This document shows, piece by piece, positions 18,182 to 28,400 of a DNA stretch of 64,000 bases; within the stretch, counting starts at the first letter, position 1; every line of letters begins with the position of its first letter. A model generated the notes under the pieces. That model did no database searches. It saw only the letters and a list, made by a program, of their open reading frames with translations, and was not told where the DNA came from. Location of the stretch: the NCBI RefSeq assembly GCF_019930585.1, contig NZ_CP082839.1:1911001-1975000 (forward strand). The letters run 5' to 3'. Source of the DNA: Sphingomonas nostoxanthinifaciens (lineage in GTDB: Bacteria > Pseudomonadota > Alphaproteobacteria > Sphingomonadales > Sphingomonadaceae). The position numbers and the translations under genes are program-made.

Positions 18182-21100
18182 CACGCGATGATCTTTGCCA
18201 GCCCTTTGGACAGTTGCAAGGCGCCGTGCAGCTGCTGCTCGCCCGTCTCCCACGCGCGGGTGATGACGAGCTTGCTGTCAGGGCGGAGCTTGGCCGTGCC
18301 CTTCAGCCGCTCGACATAGGCCAGCAGCCCCGGCAGATCGGGGAAATTGTTCTCGAAGAAGCTGACGAGCGCGCCCTTCGGCCCGACGTCCATCTTGGCG
18401 ATGCACGCCGTGCGGCAGTTGAGCTTGGTCTCGATCACGGTCAGCAGATTCTGCGTCGCCTCGGGCAGCGGGCCGAAGCGGTCGATCATCTCGGCCGCGA
18501 ACGCCTCGATCTGGCCCTTGTCCTCCAGCTCGTTCATCCGACGATAGAGGCCCATGCGCAGATCGAGATCGATCACATAATCGTCGGGGATCAGGATCGG
18601 CGCGTCGACGGTGATCTGCGGCGAGAATTCCTTGGTGCGCGCCGCCTCGGCGATGCCGCCGGCCTTCGCCTCGAGGATCGCATCCTCCAGCATCGATTGG
18701 TAGAGTTCGAAGCCGACCTCCTTAATATGCCCCGATTGCTCGTCGCCGAGCAAATTGCCCGCGCCGCGAATATCGAGATCGTGGCTGGCGAGCTGGAAGC
18801 CCGCCCCCAGCGAATCGAGATTCTGCAGGATGTGCAGCCGCTTCTCCGCCGTCTCGGTCACGATCCGGTTCGCCGGCGTAGTGAGATAGGCATAAGCGCG
18901 CGTCTTCGAGCGGCCGACGCGTCCGCGCAGCTGATAGAGCTGGGCGAGGCCGAAGCGGTCGGCGCGGTGCACGATCAACGTGTTGGCCGACGGGATGTCG
19001 AGCCCGCTCTCGACGATCGTGGTCGACAGCAGCACGTCGAACTTCTTGTCATAGAAGGCGCTCATCCGTCCCTCGATCTCGCCGGCCGGCATCTGGCCGT
19101 GGGCGACGACGAAGCGGACCTCGGGCACCTCCTTGCGCAGGAACTCCTCGATGTCGGGCAGGTCGGCGACGCGCGGCGCCACGAAGAAGCTCTGGCCGCC
19201 GCGATAATGCTCGCGCAGCAACGCCTCGCGGATCACCACCGGGTCCCACGGCGCCACATAGGTGCGCACCGCGAGGCGGTCGACGGGCGGGGTCTGGATC
19301 ACCGACAGCTCGCGCAGGCCGCTCATCGCCATTTGCAGCGTCCGCGGGATCGGCGTCGCGGTGAGGGTGAGGACGTGGACGTCGGCCTTGAGGTTCTTCA
19401 GCCGCTCCTTGTGGGTGACGCCGAAGCGCTGTTCCTCGTCGACGATGACGAGGCCGAGCTGCTTGAACTCGACGCCCTTGGCCAGCACCGCATGCGTACC
19501 GACGACGATATCGATCGTGCCGTTGGCCAGCCCCTCCTTGGTGCGCTTCATCTCGGCGGCGGGGACGAGGCGCGACATGCGGCCGATCTCGATGGGAAAA
19601 CCGCGCATCCGCTCGGCGAAATTGGTCGCGTGCTGGCGGGCGAGCAGGGTGGTCGGGCAGACGACCGCGACCTGCATGCCGGCCATCGTCGCGACGAAGG
19701 CGGCGCGCATCGCCACCTCGGTCTTGCCGAAGCCGACGTCGCCGACGACCAGCCGGTCCATCGGCTTGCCCGCGGCGAGATCTTCGAGCGCCTCGCCGAT
19801 CGCCTTGTCCTGATCGTCGGTCTCTTCGTACGGGAAGCGGTCGGCGAAGGCCATGTAGGCGCTGTCGGTATGCGCGGCGTCGGCGACGCGAAGCGCGCGC
19901 TGGGCGGCGGTCGCCATCAGCTCGCCCGCAATCTCGCGGATGCGCTCCTTCATGCGCGACTTGCGCCGCTGCCATGCTTCGCCGCCGAGCTTGTCGAGCG
20001 TGCCGCCTTCCTCGCTGCCGTAGCGCGAGAGCACTTCGAGATTCTCGACCGGCACGTAGAGCTTGTCGCCGCCGGAGTAGGACAGGGCGACGCAATCGTG
20101 CGGCGCCTTGCCGACCGGAATCTGCATCAGTCCTTCGTAGCGGCCGATGCCATGATCGCGGTGGACGACGAGATCGCCGGGTGAAAGCGTCGCCAACTCG
20201 GCGAGGAAGGCGTCGGCCGATTTACGGCGGCGCTGGCGCCGCACCAGCCGATCGCCGAGCATGTCCTGCTCGGTCAGCAGCGCCACGTCGGGGGTGGTGA
20301 AGCCGTGATCGAGCGGCAGCACCGCCAGCGCGACCGAGCCGGGCTTGAACGCCGAGCCCAACGCATCGTGCCAGTCCTCGGCCAGCATCGCGCCATCGAG
20401 CCCGTGATCGTTGAGCAGCCCGCGCAGGCGGTCGCGCGCGCCGTTGGAATAGCTCGCCAGCACGACCTTGTGCTTGGATCGGCCGAGCGCGCGGCAATGC
20501 TCGACCACCGCCTCGTAGACGTTGGCATTCTGCGCGCGCTCGGGCGCGAAATCGCGCGGGCCGTCGACGCCGAAGTCGATCACGCGCTCGCTGTCGGGCT
20601 CGTGAAAGGGGGTGGTCAGGTGGATCGGGCGATCGGCGATCGCCGTCTTCCACTCGCGGCTCATCAGATAGAGTTCGCTGGGCCCGAGCGGGCGATAGCT
20701 GCCCGGATCGGCCTTCAGCGCGCGCTGACGGTTCTGGTAGTAATCCTCGATGCTGTCGAAGCGCCCATCGGCGGCGCCGTCGGCACCCGCATCGCGCACG
20801 ATCAGATCGTCAGACGCGAGGTGATCGAACAGGGTCGCCAGCCGCTCCTCGATCAGCGGCAGCCAATGTTCCATCCCGGCGAGGCGCCGGCCCTCCGACA
20901 GCGCCTGGTAGAGCGGATCGCCGGTGGCGTTGGCGCCGAACTTCTCACGATAGCGGGTGCGGAAGCGCTTGATCCCCTCCGGATCGAGCAAAGCCTCCGA
21001 CGCGGGCAGCAAGGTGAAGCCGTCGATCTGGGCGGTGGTGCGCTGGTCCTCGGGATTGAACTGGCGCAGGCTCTCAATCTCGTCGCCGAAGAAGTCGAGC

Positions 21101-21693
21101 CGGAGCGCGAGGCTCTCGCCCGCCGGGAACAGGTCGACCAAGCCGCCGCGTACGGCGTAATCGCCCGCCTCGTGCACCGTATCGACGCGGACGTAGCCGT
21201 TGGCCTGGAGCAGCTCGGCCAGTGCGTCGCGATCGATCCGCTCGCCGGGCGCGAGCGTGGCGGACAATTGGCGGAGGCGGAATGGCGTCAGCGTGCGCTG
21301 GGTCGCGGCGTTGACCGTGGTGACCAGCAGCTGCGGCTTGTCGGTCTTGCGCTGGAGCGCATGCAGCGCCGCCAATCGTTCCGAGGTGCTGCGCAGCGAC
21401 GGCGAGGCGCGGTCGTAGGGCAGACAATCCCATGCGGGAAAGGTGACCGTCTCCAGCTCGGGTGCGAAGTAACGGGCGGCGTCGGCCAGCCCACGCATCG
21501 CGCTTTCGTCGGGGGCGATGAACACCGCGCGGCCTTTCGCGGCCCGGGCGAGATCCGCCATCAGCCACGGCAGGAAGCCCGCCGGCGCACCGGCGAGGGT
21601 AAGCGGTTCGCCGGCCTTCAGGATGCGACCCAGGTCAGGCATGTGCGGTGCCGCCTTGCGTTCCAGCACCAGCGCGTCCTTGCCTTCAGCCAT
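18181..21693 (-). CDS. mfd: Transcription-repair coupling factor Mfd
   Basis: Frees RNA polymerase stalled at DNA damage and recruits UvrAB. 1170 residues. N-terminal UvrB-like part (FLPWLMADLARAAKGRAVFI, FPAWDCLPYDRASPS), a CarD-like polymerase-interaction domain (LSPGDLVVHRDHGIGRYEGL), and the helicase with Walker A DVGFGKTEVAMRAAF, DEEQ box IVDEEQRFGVTHKERLK, TATPIPRTLQMAMSGLRELS, and QLRGRVGRSKTRAYAYL (motif VI). The C-terminal TRCF domain reads DYVIDLDLRMGLYRRMNEL. The start at 21693 overlaps the sdhE stop as TAATG; the long in-frame extension upstream overlaps sdhE completely and was rejected. Confidence 0.97.
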   Translation of the reverse strand: MAEGKDALVLERKAAPHMPDLGRILKAGEPLTLAGAPAGFLPWLMADLARAAKGRAVFIAPDESAMRGLADAARYFAPELETVTFPAWDCLPYDRASPSLRSTSERLAALHALQRKTDKPQLLVTTVNAATQRTLTPFRLRQLSATLAPGERIDRDALAELLQANGYVRVDTVHEAGDYAVRGGLVDLFPAGESLALRLDFFGDEIESLRQFNPEDQRTTAQIDGFTLLPASEALLDPEGIKRFRTRYREKFGANATGDPLYQALSEGRRLAGMEHWLPLIEERLATLFDHLASDDLIVRDAGADGAADGRFDSIEDYYQNRQRALKADPGSYRPLGPSELYLMSREWKTAIADRPIHLTTPFHEPDSERVIDFGVDGPRDFAPERAQNANVYEAVVEHCRALGRSKHKVVLASYSNGARDRLRGLLNDHGLDGAMLAEDWHDALGSAFKPGSVALAVLPLDHGFTTPDVALLTEQDMLGDRLVRRQRRRKSADAFLAELATLSPGDLVVHRDHGIGRYEGLMQIPVGKAPHDCVALSYSGGDKLYVPVENLEVLSRYGSEEGGTLDKLGGEAWQRRKSRMKERIREIAGELMATAAQRALRVADAAHTDSAYMAFADRFPYEETDDQDKAIGEALEDLAAGKPMDRLVVGDVGFGKTEVAMRAAFVATMAGMQVAVVCPTTLLARQHATNFAERMRGFPIEIGRMSRLVPAAEMKRTKEGLANGTIDIVVGTHAVLAKGVEFKQLGLVIVDEEQRFGVTHKERLKNLKADVHVLTLTATPIPRTLQMAMSGLRELSVIQTPPVDRLAVRTYVAPWDPVVIREALLREHYRGGQSFFVAPRVADLPDIEEFLRKEVPEVRFVVAHGQMPAGEIEGRMSAFYDKKFDVLLSTTIVESGLDIPSANTLIVHRADRFGLAQLYQLRGRVGRSKTRAYAYLTTPANRIVTETAEKRLHILQNLDSLGAGFQLASHDLDIRGAGNLLGDEQSGHIKEVGFELYQSMLEDAILEAKAGGIAEAARTKEFSPQITVDAPILIPDDYVIDLDLRMGLYRRMNELEDKGQIEAFAAEMIDRFGPLPEATQNLLTVIETKLNCRTACIAKMDVGPKGALVSFFENNFPDLPGLLAYVERLKGTAKLRPDSKLVITRAWETGEQQLHGALQLSKGLAKIIA

Positions 21694-21971
21694 TACCGCT
21701 CCACCGGAATATAATCGAGCTGCTGCATCCGCTGCATCAGCGATCCCTGCCAGCGTTCGGGCACGGGCAGGGTTCCGATCGCCCACGCCATGATCTCGAC
21801 ATCCTCCTCGTCGAGCAGCGCCTCGAACCAGGCGAGCTCGGGCTCGTCCCACGCCTCGGCGAAGCGATCGCAGAAGCCGCCGATCATCAGATCGGCTTCC
21901 TTGGTACCGCGATGCCAGGCGCGGAAGCGCAGGCGCTTGAGGCGGACGGTGCGATCCAGAGGAAACTCCAT
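21693..21971 (-). CDS. sdhE: Succinate dehydrogenase assembly factor SdhE
   Basis: A 92-residue cytosolic flavinylation chaperone that helps attach FAD to SdhA (and FrdA). The hallmark RGxxE motif is HRGTKEADLMIGGFCDRFAE. Conserved acidic parts AWFEALLDEEDVEIMAWAIG and a C-terminal QRMQQLDY follow, as in the family. It is the first gene of an sdhE-mfd-hydrolase chain with one-base overlaps and diverges from recG across 63 bases. The sdhE-mfd order is common in Alphaproteobacteria. Confidence 0.92.
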   Translation of the reverse strand: MEFPLDRTVRLKRLRFRAWHRGTKEADLMIGGFCDRFAEAWDEPELAWFEALLDEEDVEIMAWAIGTLPVPERWQGSLMQRMQQLDYIPVER

Positions 21972-22034
21972 GGGGCAATGCCGGCAGCCGCTATGCGGCG
22001 CCGGTGACGGGGGCTAAGGCTGCTGCATCTAGTC

Positions 22035-24095
22035 ATGCGGCCCGACATTCTCAATCCGCTGTTCGCCGAGGTGGAGGTGCTCAAGGGCATCGGCCCGGCA
22101 CTGGCCAAGCCTTTGGCGCGGCTGGGGTTGAAGCGTGTCGTCGACCTGCTGTTCCACCTTCCGACCGGCTGGATCGACCGCAAGGCGGTCGATGCGCTGG
22201 ACGAGGCCGACGTGGGCGCGGTGGTGACGCTCGCGGTCACGCCGACCGACTATCGCCTTGGTGGCAGCGCGCGCGCGCCGGCGCGCGTGATCGCGCAGGA
22301 TGGCGCGGGCAATGTCGTCGCCCTCGTCTTCTTCGGCGGTGGTTCGGGCTATGCCAAGAAGCTGTTGCCGCTCGGCGAGACATGCACCGTGTCGGGCAAG
22401 CTCGAACGCTACGACCAGTGGTTGCAGATCGTCCATCCCGAGGTGATGACGCGCGACGAGGCCGCCGCTTTGCCGCCGCGCGAGGCGGTCTATCCTTTGT
22501 CCGAGGGGCTGTCGGGCAAGCGCCTCGCCGCGCTCATCGCGCAGGCGATCGAGCGTGCGCCCGATCTGCCCGAGTGGATCGAGCCGAGCCTGCGCGCACG
22601 CCATCAATGGCCCGCATGGCGCGACGCTTTGGTCAGCCTGCATGCCGATCCCGCCGACGCCAAGGCGCGGGAGCGGCTGGCTTATGACGAACTGTTCGCC
22701 AACCAGCTTGCGCTCAGCCTCGTCCGGGCATCGGCGCGGCGGCGGCGTGGATCGCCGCTCGTCGGCGACGGGCGACTCCGCGCGCGGCTGGCGCTGCCTT
22801 ATACGCCGACCGGCGCGCAGACGCGCACCATCGCCGAGATCGAGGGCGATCTGGTGCAGTCCGCGCCGATGGTGCGGCTGCTGCAGGGCGATGTCGGGGC
22901 AGGCAAGACGCTGGTAGCGCTCATGGCGCTGCTGATCGCAGTCGAGGCGGGCGCGCAGGGCGCGTTGCTCGCCCCGACCGAGATCCTCGCGCGCCAGCAT
23001 TACGACAATCTCACGCGGTTGCTGGGGCCGACGGGGGTCAGCGTCGCCATCCTCACCGGCCGCGACAAGGGCCGCGGCCGCGAGGCGACGTTGATGGGGC
23101 TCGCCGACGGATCGATCGACATCCTCGTCGGCACCCACGCCATCTTCCAGGAGGCGGTACGCTACAAGCGGCTCGGGCTGGCGGTGGTGGACGAGCAGCA
23201 CCGCTTCGGCGTCGCCCAGCGCATGCTGCTGACGCAGAAAGCGGAGAAGCCGCCGCACCTGCTTGCCATGACCGCGACGCCAATCCCACGCACGCTGACG
23301 CTCAGCCAATATGGCGAGATGGACGTGAGCCGGCTCGACGAGCTGCCACCGGGCCGCCAGCCGATCGAGACGCGCGTCATCTCCGAGGATCGCCTCGGCG
23401 AGGTCGCCGACGGGCTCGCCCGCCATCTCGCCACCGGCGCGCAGGCCTATTGGGTGTGCCCGCTGGTCGAGGAAAGCGAGGTGAGCGACCTCGCCGCCGC
23501 CGAGAGCCGGGCCGCGGCATTGCGCGCGCGGCTGGGCGATGCGGTCGGCCTCGTCCACGGGCGGATGAAGGGGCCGGAGAAGGATGCGGTGATGGCGGCG
23601 TTCGCCGCCGGCCGGCTCGGGCTGCTCGTTGCGACGACCGTGATCGAGGTGGGCGTCGACGTACCCAACGCCACGCTGATGGTGATCGAACATGCCGACC
23701 GCTTCGGCCTCGCCCAACTTCACCAGCTTCGCGGGCGGGTGGGGCGGGGCGAGGGGCGTTCGGTCTGCGTATTGCTGCGCGGGGCGATGCTCGGCGAGAC
23801 GGCACGCGCGCGGCTGGCGCTGCTGCGCGAGAGCAATGACGGTTTCCGCATCGCCGAGGAGGATCTGCGCCTGCGCGGCAGCGGCGAGATCCTCGGCACG
23901 CGTCAATCGGGTGAGGCTGCGTTCCGTCTGGCGAATGTCGAGCAGACCTCCGCCTTCATCGGTGCCGCGACCGACGATGCCCGCCTGTTGATCGACCGCG
24001 ACGGCGGGCTGGAAGCGCCGCGCGGGCAGGCGGCGCGCACCGCGCTCTATCTGTTCGAGCGCGATGCGGCGGTGGGGTTGCTGCATTCGGGGTGA
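22035..24095 (+). CDS. recG: ATP-dependent DNA helicase RecG
   Basis: Branch-migration helicase that processes stalled forks and Holliday junctions. 686 residues. The N-terminal wedge/OB domain includes LKGIGPALAKPLARLGLKRV, DLLFHLPTGWIDR and TVSGKLERYDQWLQIVHPEV. Walker A is LLQGDVGAGKTLVALMALL; DEQH box VVDEQHRFGVAQRM; TATPIPRTLTLSQYGEMDVS; FGLAQLHQLRGRVGRGEGRS (motif VI); DLRLRGSGEILGTRQSG near the end. Length and domain order are normal. Confidence 0.97.
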   Translation: MRPDILNPLFAEVEVLKGIGPALAKPLARLGLKRVVDLLFHLPTGWIDRKAVDALDEADVGAVVTLAVTPTDYRLGGSARAPARVIAQDGAGNVVALVFFGGGSGYAKKLLPLGETCTVSGKLERYDQWLQIVHPEVMTRDEAAALPPREAVYPLSEGLSGKRLAALIAQAIERAPDLPEWIEPSLRARHQWPAWRDALVSLHADPADAKARERLAYDELFANQLALSLVRASARRRRGSPLVGDGRLRARLALPYTPTGAQTRTIAEIEGDLVQSAPMVRLLQGDVGAGKTLVALMALLIAVEAGAQGALLAPTEILARQHYDNLTRLLGPTGVSVAILTGRDKGRGREATLMGLADGSIDILVGTHAIFQEAVRYKRLGLAVVDEQHRFGVAQRMLLTQKAEKPPHLLAMTATPIPRTLTLSQYGEMDVSRLDELPPGRQPIETRVISEDRLGEVADGLARHLATGAQAYWVCPLVEESEVSDLAAAESRAAALRARLGDAVGLVHGRMKGPEKDAVMAAFAAGRLGLLVATTVIEVGVDVPNATLMVIEHADRFGLAQLHQLRGRVGRGEGRSVCVLLRGAMLGETARARLALLRESNDGFRIAEEDLRLRGSGEILGTRQSGEAAFRLANVEQTSAFIGAATDDARLLIDRDGGLEAPRGQAARTALYLFERDAAVGLLHSG

Positions 24096-24116
24096 CGGGC
24101 CGCTGCGCGGGACCGG

Positions 24117-24278
24117 CTATGCGATGCGGCCCGGCCGATCGCGGAGCGCATGAAGCAGCTTCAGGTAGGACTTGAGCAGGGCATAATGGATCTTCACCAC
24201 GGCGGGATCGGTCGCCTTCTGGGCCATTCCCAGCTCGTCGTCGGCCCGCCTTTCGAAATAGGCCCGATCGTCACGCAT
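24117..24278 (-). CDS. Small conserved-looking protein, 53 residues
   Basis: A short open frame not explained by its surroundings. It begins MRDDRAYFERRADDELGMAQ and ends LHALRDRPGRIA, with AVVKIHYALLKSYLKLLHAL as one long amphipathic helix. ATG 24278 follows AGGAGAG ten bases upstream. The composition (RRADDEL, then a helix with H-Y at regular spacing) resembles short helical proteins that I have seen in sphingomonad genomes, without known function. It lies between recG (tail to tail) and the Crp-type regulator gene, and could be the last gene of that operon. Confidence 0.65.
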   Translation of the reverse strand: MRDDRAYFERRADDELGMAQKATDPAVVKIHYALLKSYLKLLHALRDRPGRIA

Positions 24279-24338
24279 CACTCAATGCTCTCCTATCTCG
24301 TCTGGAGATTATGGCGCTTCCGATGCGGTCGCACCTAA

Positions 24339-25100
24339 TCAGGTTAGGCCACCCATAAAGTTGAGGCGGCCCGTTGCACTCCGTTCGAGGGCGGAAACCC
24401 TGGGCGACGTTCGTGCGATCCGACGATAGAGGGCGGGCGGATTGGCGATGGCAAGCGCCCGCCCGTGCGAGGCGATATCGCCCGCGCGACGCATGGCCTG
24501 AAGCGTTCGATTGACGTGGACCGCCGTGAGGCCGAGCAGATCGGCCAGCACCTCCTGCGTGAGCGGCAGGGCATATTGTCCGCCCTCGGTCAGGCCGGCG
24601 AGGTCCATTCGCTCGAGCAACTCGAGCATCAGGTCGATCATGCGCTCATGCGCGTCGAGCCGCCCGAGCCGGGTGATGTGTCCGATCAGATGCACCTCGT
24701 CCAGCGCGCGGCTGAGCGCGTAGGCACGCGCGAGCGTGGGAGATGCGGCACGATCCGGCGCGACGCACAGCTGGAGATCGGTGATCGCCACGATCGAGCA
24801 GCTTGCGAGCGGGCGTTCCTGATCGCACAGCCCGATGAGATCGCCCGGCAGGAGCAGGCCGATGATCTGCCGGCGGCCATCCTCCAATTGTCGGAACCGC
24901 GCCGCCCAGCCGTCGAGGACGAGCAGGGTCTCGTTGATCTCGGCGCCCTCGGCCAGAACGTCGCGCCGCGCCGCGACCATGCGTGCGCGGTTCATGGCGC
25001 GCTGCAACGCGGTTCGGGCGGGCTCGTCCAGCGCGGTGAGTGCCGAGAGACGGCGAAACGCGGGCTCCGTGCCGAACTCTGCTTCCAGCAGGCGGCTCAT
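24339..25100 (-). CDS. Crp/Fnr family transcriptional regulator
   Basis: A 253-residue regulator with an N-terminal cyclic-nucleotide-binding-like beta barrel (DVLAEGAEINETLLVLDGWA, QIIGLLLPGDLIGLCDQERP) and a C-terminal Crp-type winged helix (ALPLTQEVLADLLGLTAVHV then NRTLQAMRRAGDI as recognition helix). No Fnr-type cysteine cluster is present, so it is not an oxygen-sensing Fnr. ATG 25100 overlaps the stop of the response regulator gene as ATGA, which fixes the start over an in-frame codon 21 bases upstream. Co-transcription with the kinase and receiver suggests a role in the same sensory output. Confidence 0.9.
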   Translation of the reverse strand: MSRLLEAEFGTEPAFRRLSALTALDEPARTALQRAMNRARMVAARRDVLAEGAEINETLLVLDGWAARFRQLEDGRRQIIGLLLPGDLIGLCDQERPLASCSIVAITDLQLCVAPDRAASPTLARAYALSRALDEVHLIGHITRLGRLDAHERMIDLMLELLERMDLAGLTEGGQYALPLTQEVLADLLGLTAVHVNRTLQAMRRAGDIASHGRALAIANPPALYRRIARTSPRVSALERSATGRLNFMGGLT

Positions 25101-25474
25101 GCGGCGGCCGTCGCGGCGCATAGCCGCTCTACCGTCAGCAGCATGGTCCGCTCCAGAAACGGCTTGGTGACGCGCGGGATGGGGCGGTAAGCGGCGGGAA
25201 GCGCCCAGTCATCGTAGCCGGTCAGGAAGAGATAGGGGATGGCCCGCTCGGTCAGCCGGTCGGCAATTGCGTAAGAAAAGATGCCCTCGAGATTGACGTC
25301 GAGCACCGCGGCATCGAGCGATTCGCACTCGATCAGCGACAGGCCGGCTTCCAACGCCGCCACCGGCCCGATCACGGTCGCATCGGCGCTGGTCAGAAGA
25401 CGCTTCAGATCAGATGCGATGTAATATTCGTCTTCTACGACGAGGATGCGTTTGCCAGTAAGTTCCCTGCCCAT
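25097..25474 (-). CDS. Single-domain response regulator (receiver only)
   Basis: A 125-residue CheY-like receiver without an output domain. The acidic pair is in ILVVEDEYYIASDLKRLL; the phosphorylated Asp is in DAAVLDVNLEGIFSYAIAD; the conserved Thr is in YLFLTGYDDW; the Lys is in RVTKPFLERTML. It resembles receivers paired with HWE-family kinases. Its start is three bases after the kinase stop and its end overlaps the Crp-type regulator. It probably takes the phosphate from the kinase upstream and passes it on or acts as a sink. Confidence 0.92.
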   Translation of the reverse strand: MGRELTGKRILVVEDEYYIASDLKRLLTSADATVIGPVAALEAGLSLIECESLDAAVLDVNLEGIFSYAIADRLTERAIPYLFLTGYDDWALPAAYRPIPRVTKPFLERTMLLTVERLCAATAAA

Positions 25475-25477
25475 CGG

Positions 25478-28400
25478 TCAGCGCGCCTCCCTGATCTCCT
25501 CCTGCCCCAACGCTTTGGAGCCAAGTGGGATCGAAATAAAGCAGCGCACCCCGCCGCCCCGGAACTCCAGCCTTGTCTCGGCCCCTAGCCGGTACGGCAG
25601 CGCCTCTTCGATCAGCTCGCGTCCAAACCCTGCTCGGGTCGGATTGACAGAGATCGTGGGAACACCCTGTTCCTCCCATACTAGGTCCAGCCGGCGCGCT
25701 CCACCCTCACCTGGGTTAGTATTCCACGCAATATGAAGCCTGGCACCCGGAACCCTGAGCGCGCCATATTTCAAGGCGTTGGTCGTCAGTTCGTGGATGG
25801 CGAGCCCGATCGCCTCGGCGGTCTTCGAGCTCAGCGAGACGTCCGGTCCCTCGATCCGGATCTTCGAGCCGTCGCTCGCGCCGATGCTGAGCAATTCATC
25901 CCGGATGAGATCCTCAAGATCCACAAGTCCGTTGATGCTGCGGGTCACGACCACCTGCGTGCGGGCCAGCGAATCGAGCCGGCCGGTGAAATGATCGACG
26001 ATCTCTTCCACATCGGTCGCGGTCTGCGCGGTGCGGGTGAAGACGGAGCGCACGACCCCCAGCATGTTGCGGACGCGGTGCTGTAACTCGCCGACCAGCA
26101 CCTCCTGGCGCGCCTGCAGCGCACGAATATCGTCGATGTCGGTGGAGGTGCCCAGCCATTCGACGATCGTGCCCTGTTCGTCGCGCGCCGGGGTGGCGCG
26201 CGTGTGGAACCAGCGATATCTTTGTTCGGCGGCGTGATAGATGCGCAGCTGCACGTCGAGGCCGCCTTCCTCCTCGGCGCGGCTCCAGCTCCCCAAGGCT
26301 TCGTCGCGATCTGCGGGGTCGATCTGCTCCAGCCAGCCGAGGCCGAGGCTGGCCGCGTCGTGCTGGCCGGTATATTCGGTCCATTGCGGGCTGACCCAGG
26401 TCCATCGCCCGGAACTGTTCGCGCGCCAAACCAGCTGTGGGATGCCGGCCAGCAGGATCTTCATCTCACGCGAGATGTCTTGCAATGCCGTCTTGGCATG
26501 CGATCGTTCGATCAAGTCGGCGGCCTCGCGTGCTAGGACGTCGAAGAGGGCGAACTCGCGTTCCAGCGGCTCGTGCGGCTCGCGCCAATGGGTCGAGATG
26601 ATGCCGAGCACCTTGCCCGAGCGCGACATCAACGGAGTCGATTGCATCGCGCGCAGACCGGACCGGCGATATTCGTGCAGGTGCGTGCCGCCGATCCGCA
26701 GGCTCGTCTCGATGTCGGGCGCGACGAGCCGTTCGTTGTGGACCAGCACCCCGCCGGACGTGTTGTCCGGGCCCGCCTCGATCACCGACAGGAATTGCTC
26801 GGACAAAGGATGAAATCCGCTCGACGCGAGCAGCCGCAACGTGCGTTCGCCCTCGTCGAAGCGTTGCACGCTGGCGGCATCCGATCGCATCAGTGCCATC
26901 GCGGCATCGAGAATGCGCAGATGCAGGGTCGGGATGTCCTGCTCGTGCACCAGTTCGACGCTCACGCCCTGCAGCGTCTTGAGGTCGGCCAGCTCGCTCG
27001 CGAGCCGCTGCTCGCTTTCGCGCAGCGCCGTCTCCGCCTGGTAGACGGCGGTCATGTCGGTGAAGGTGACGACCGATCCGCCGATATAATTGTCGATGCT
27101 GCGATAGGGCAGCACGCGCGCGACATAATGGCAGTCGCCCGCGCTATCCACGACCGATCGCTCGGTGGGGACGAGCGTCTTCAACACGCGACGCACGTCC
27201 TCCTGCAGCTCGGGATAGGAGACGCGCGATACGACGTGATCCAGCGGCCGGCCGACATCCGCTTCGCGCAGGTGGAAGATGTCGGTCGCCGCTGGCGTGA
27301 AGTTGCGAACCCGCAGATCGTTGTCGAGGAAGACCGTCGCGATCTGGGTCGATTCGAGCAGGTTCTTGAGATCCGAATTGATGCGACCCAGCTCCTGCAC
27401 GCGGTGCGACAGCTCGCCATTGACCGTCTGCAACTCCTCGTTGACGGACTGGAGTTCCTCCTTGGAGGTTTCCATCTCCTCGTTCGCGGACTGGAGCTCT
27501 TCGTTGATCGACTGATATTCCTCGTTCGAGGTTTTGAGTTCCTCGTTGGTCGACTCCAGTTCCTCGATCGTGGCCTGCAGGCGATCGCGCGTGATGCGCA
27601 GCTCGGCCCCGAGCCGCTGGGCGTGCTCGTCGGTGGCCGGCTGGCCGTCGTCGGTGCCCGACCCGTCGCCGACGGGCCCGAGATCCTGGAAGACGACGAC
27701 GAACGAAGTCGCGTCGCCGCCACCGATCGGCTCGATCGCGATCGTCACGCCGAATGCGCGATCATCCTGCCGGATCACCAGGCGGGGCGCTTCGACGCGG
27801 CGCCCCTCCGCAATGGCCCGACCCAGCGCGGTCCGCAGGTCCAGCCGCAGGTCGCGATGAATCAGGCTCGTCAGATTGAGCGTCGCCACGCCCGCGGTCG
27901 GCTCCAGATAGCGGCCGGTGCGCCCGGAGAAGTGCAGCACCTCGCCATGGCCATCGACGACGACGTAGGCCGGCGCATAACGCTCGGCGACCGCCTCCGC
28001 TTGCCGGCCGACTGCAGGTGCGAGGCGCGCACCGTGGGCGGGCACGACGAGCATGCCGTCCGCGGCGCCGCGATCGTGGATGTGGGGGGCCAGCGGGAAG
28101 TCGGGAATGATCCGCGTGGCGGTCTCCAGCCGACGGAACACGCGGTTGCGGCGGTCGATCGGTCCGAACAGTTTCTGATGCCGGATGACATTCTCCGACG
28201 CCCCGAGGAACAGCACGCCGCCTGCCCGCAGCGAGAAATGGAAGATCGGGATGACCCGGTTCTGCAGCTCGGTGTTCAGGTAGATCAGCAGGTTGCGGCA
28301 CGACAGGATATCGACGCGGCTGAACGGCGCATCCTTGACGATGTTATGCGGCGAGAAGATGCAGATCTCGCGCAGCTCCTTCGCGACGCAGAAGGTGTCG

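Noticed and set aside
27418..27561. Short tandem repeats that look like a repeat array or CRISPR-like block
   Set aside because: They encode the seven-residue NEEL coiled-coil repeats of the kinase. The period is 21 bases and there are no spacers.
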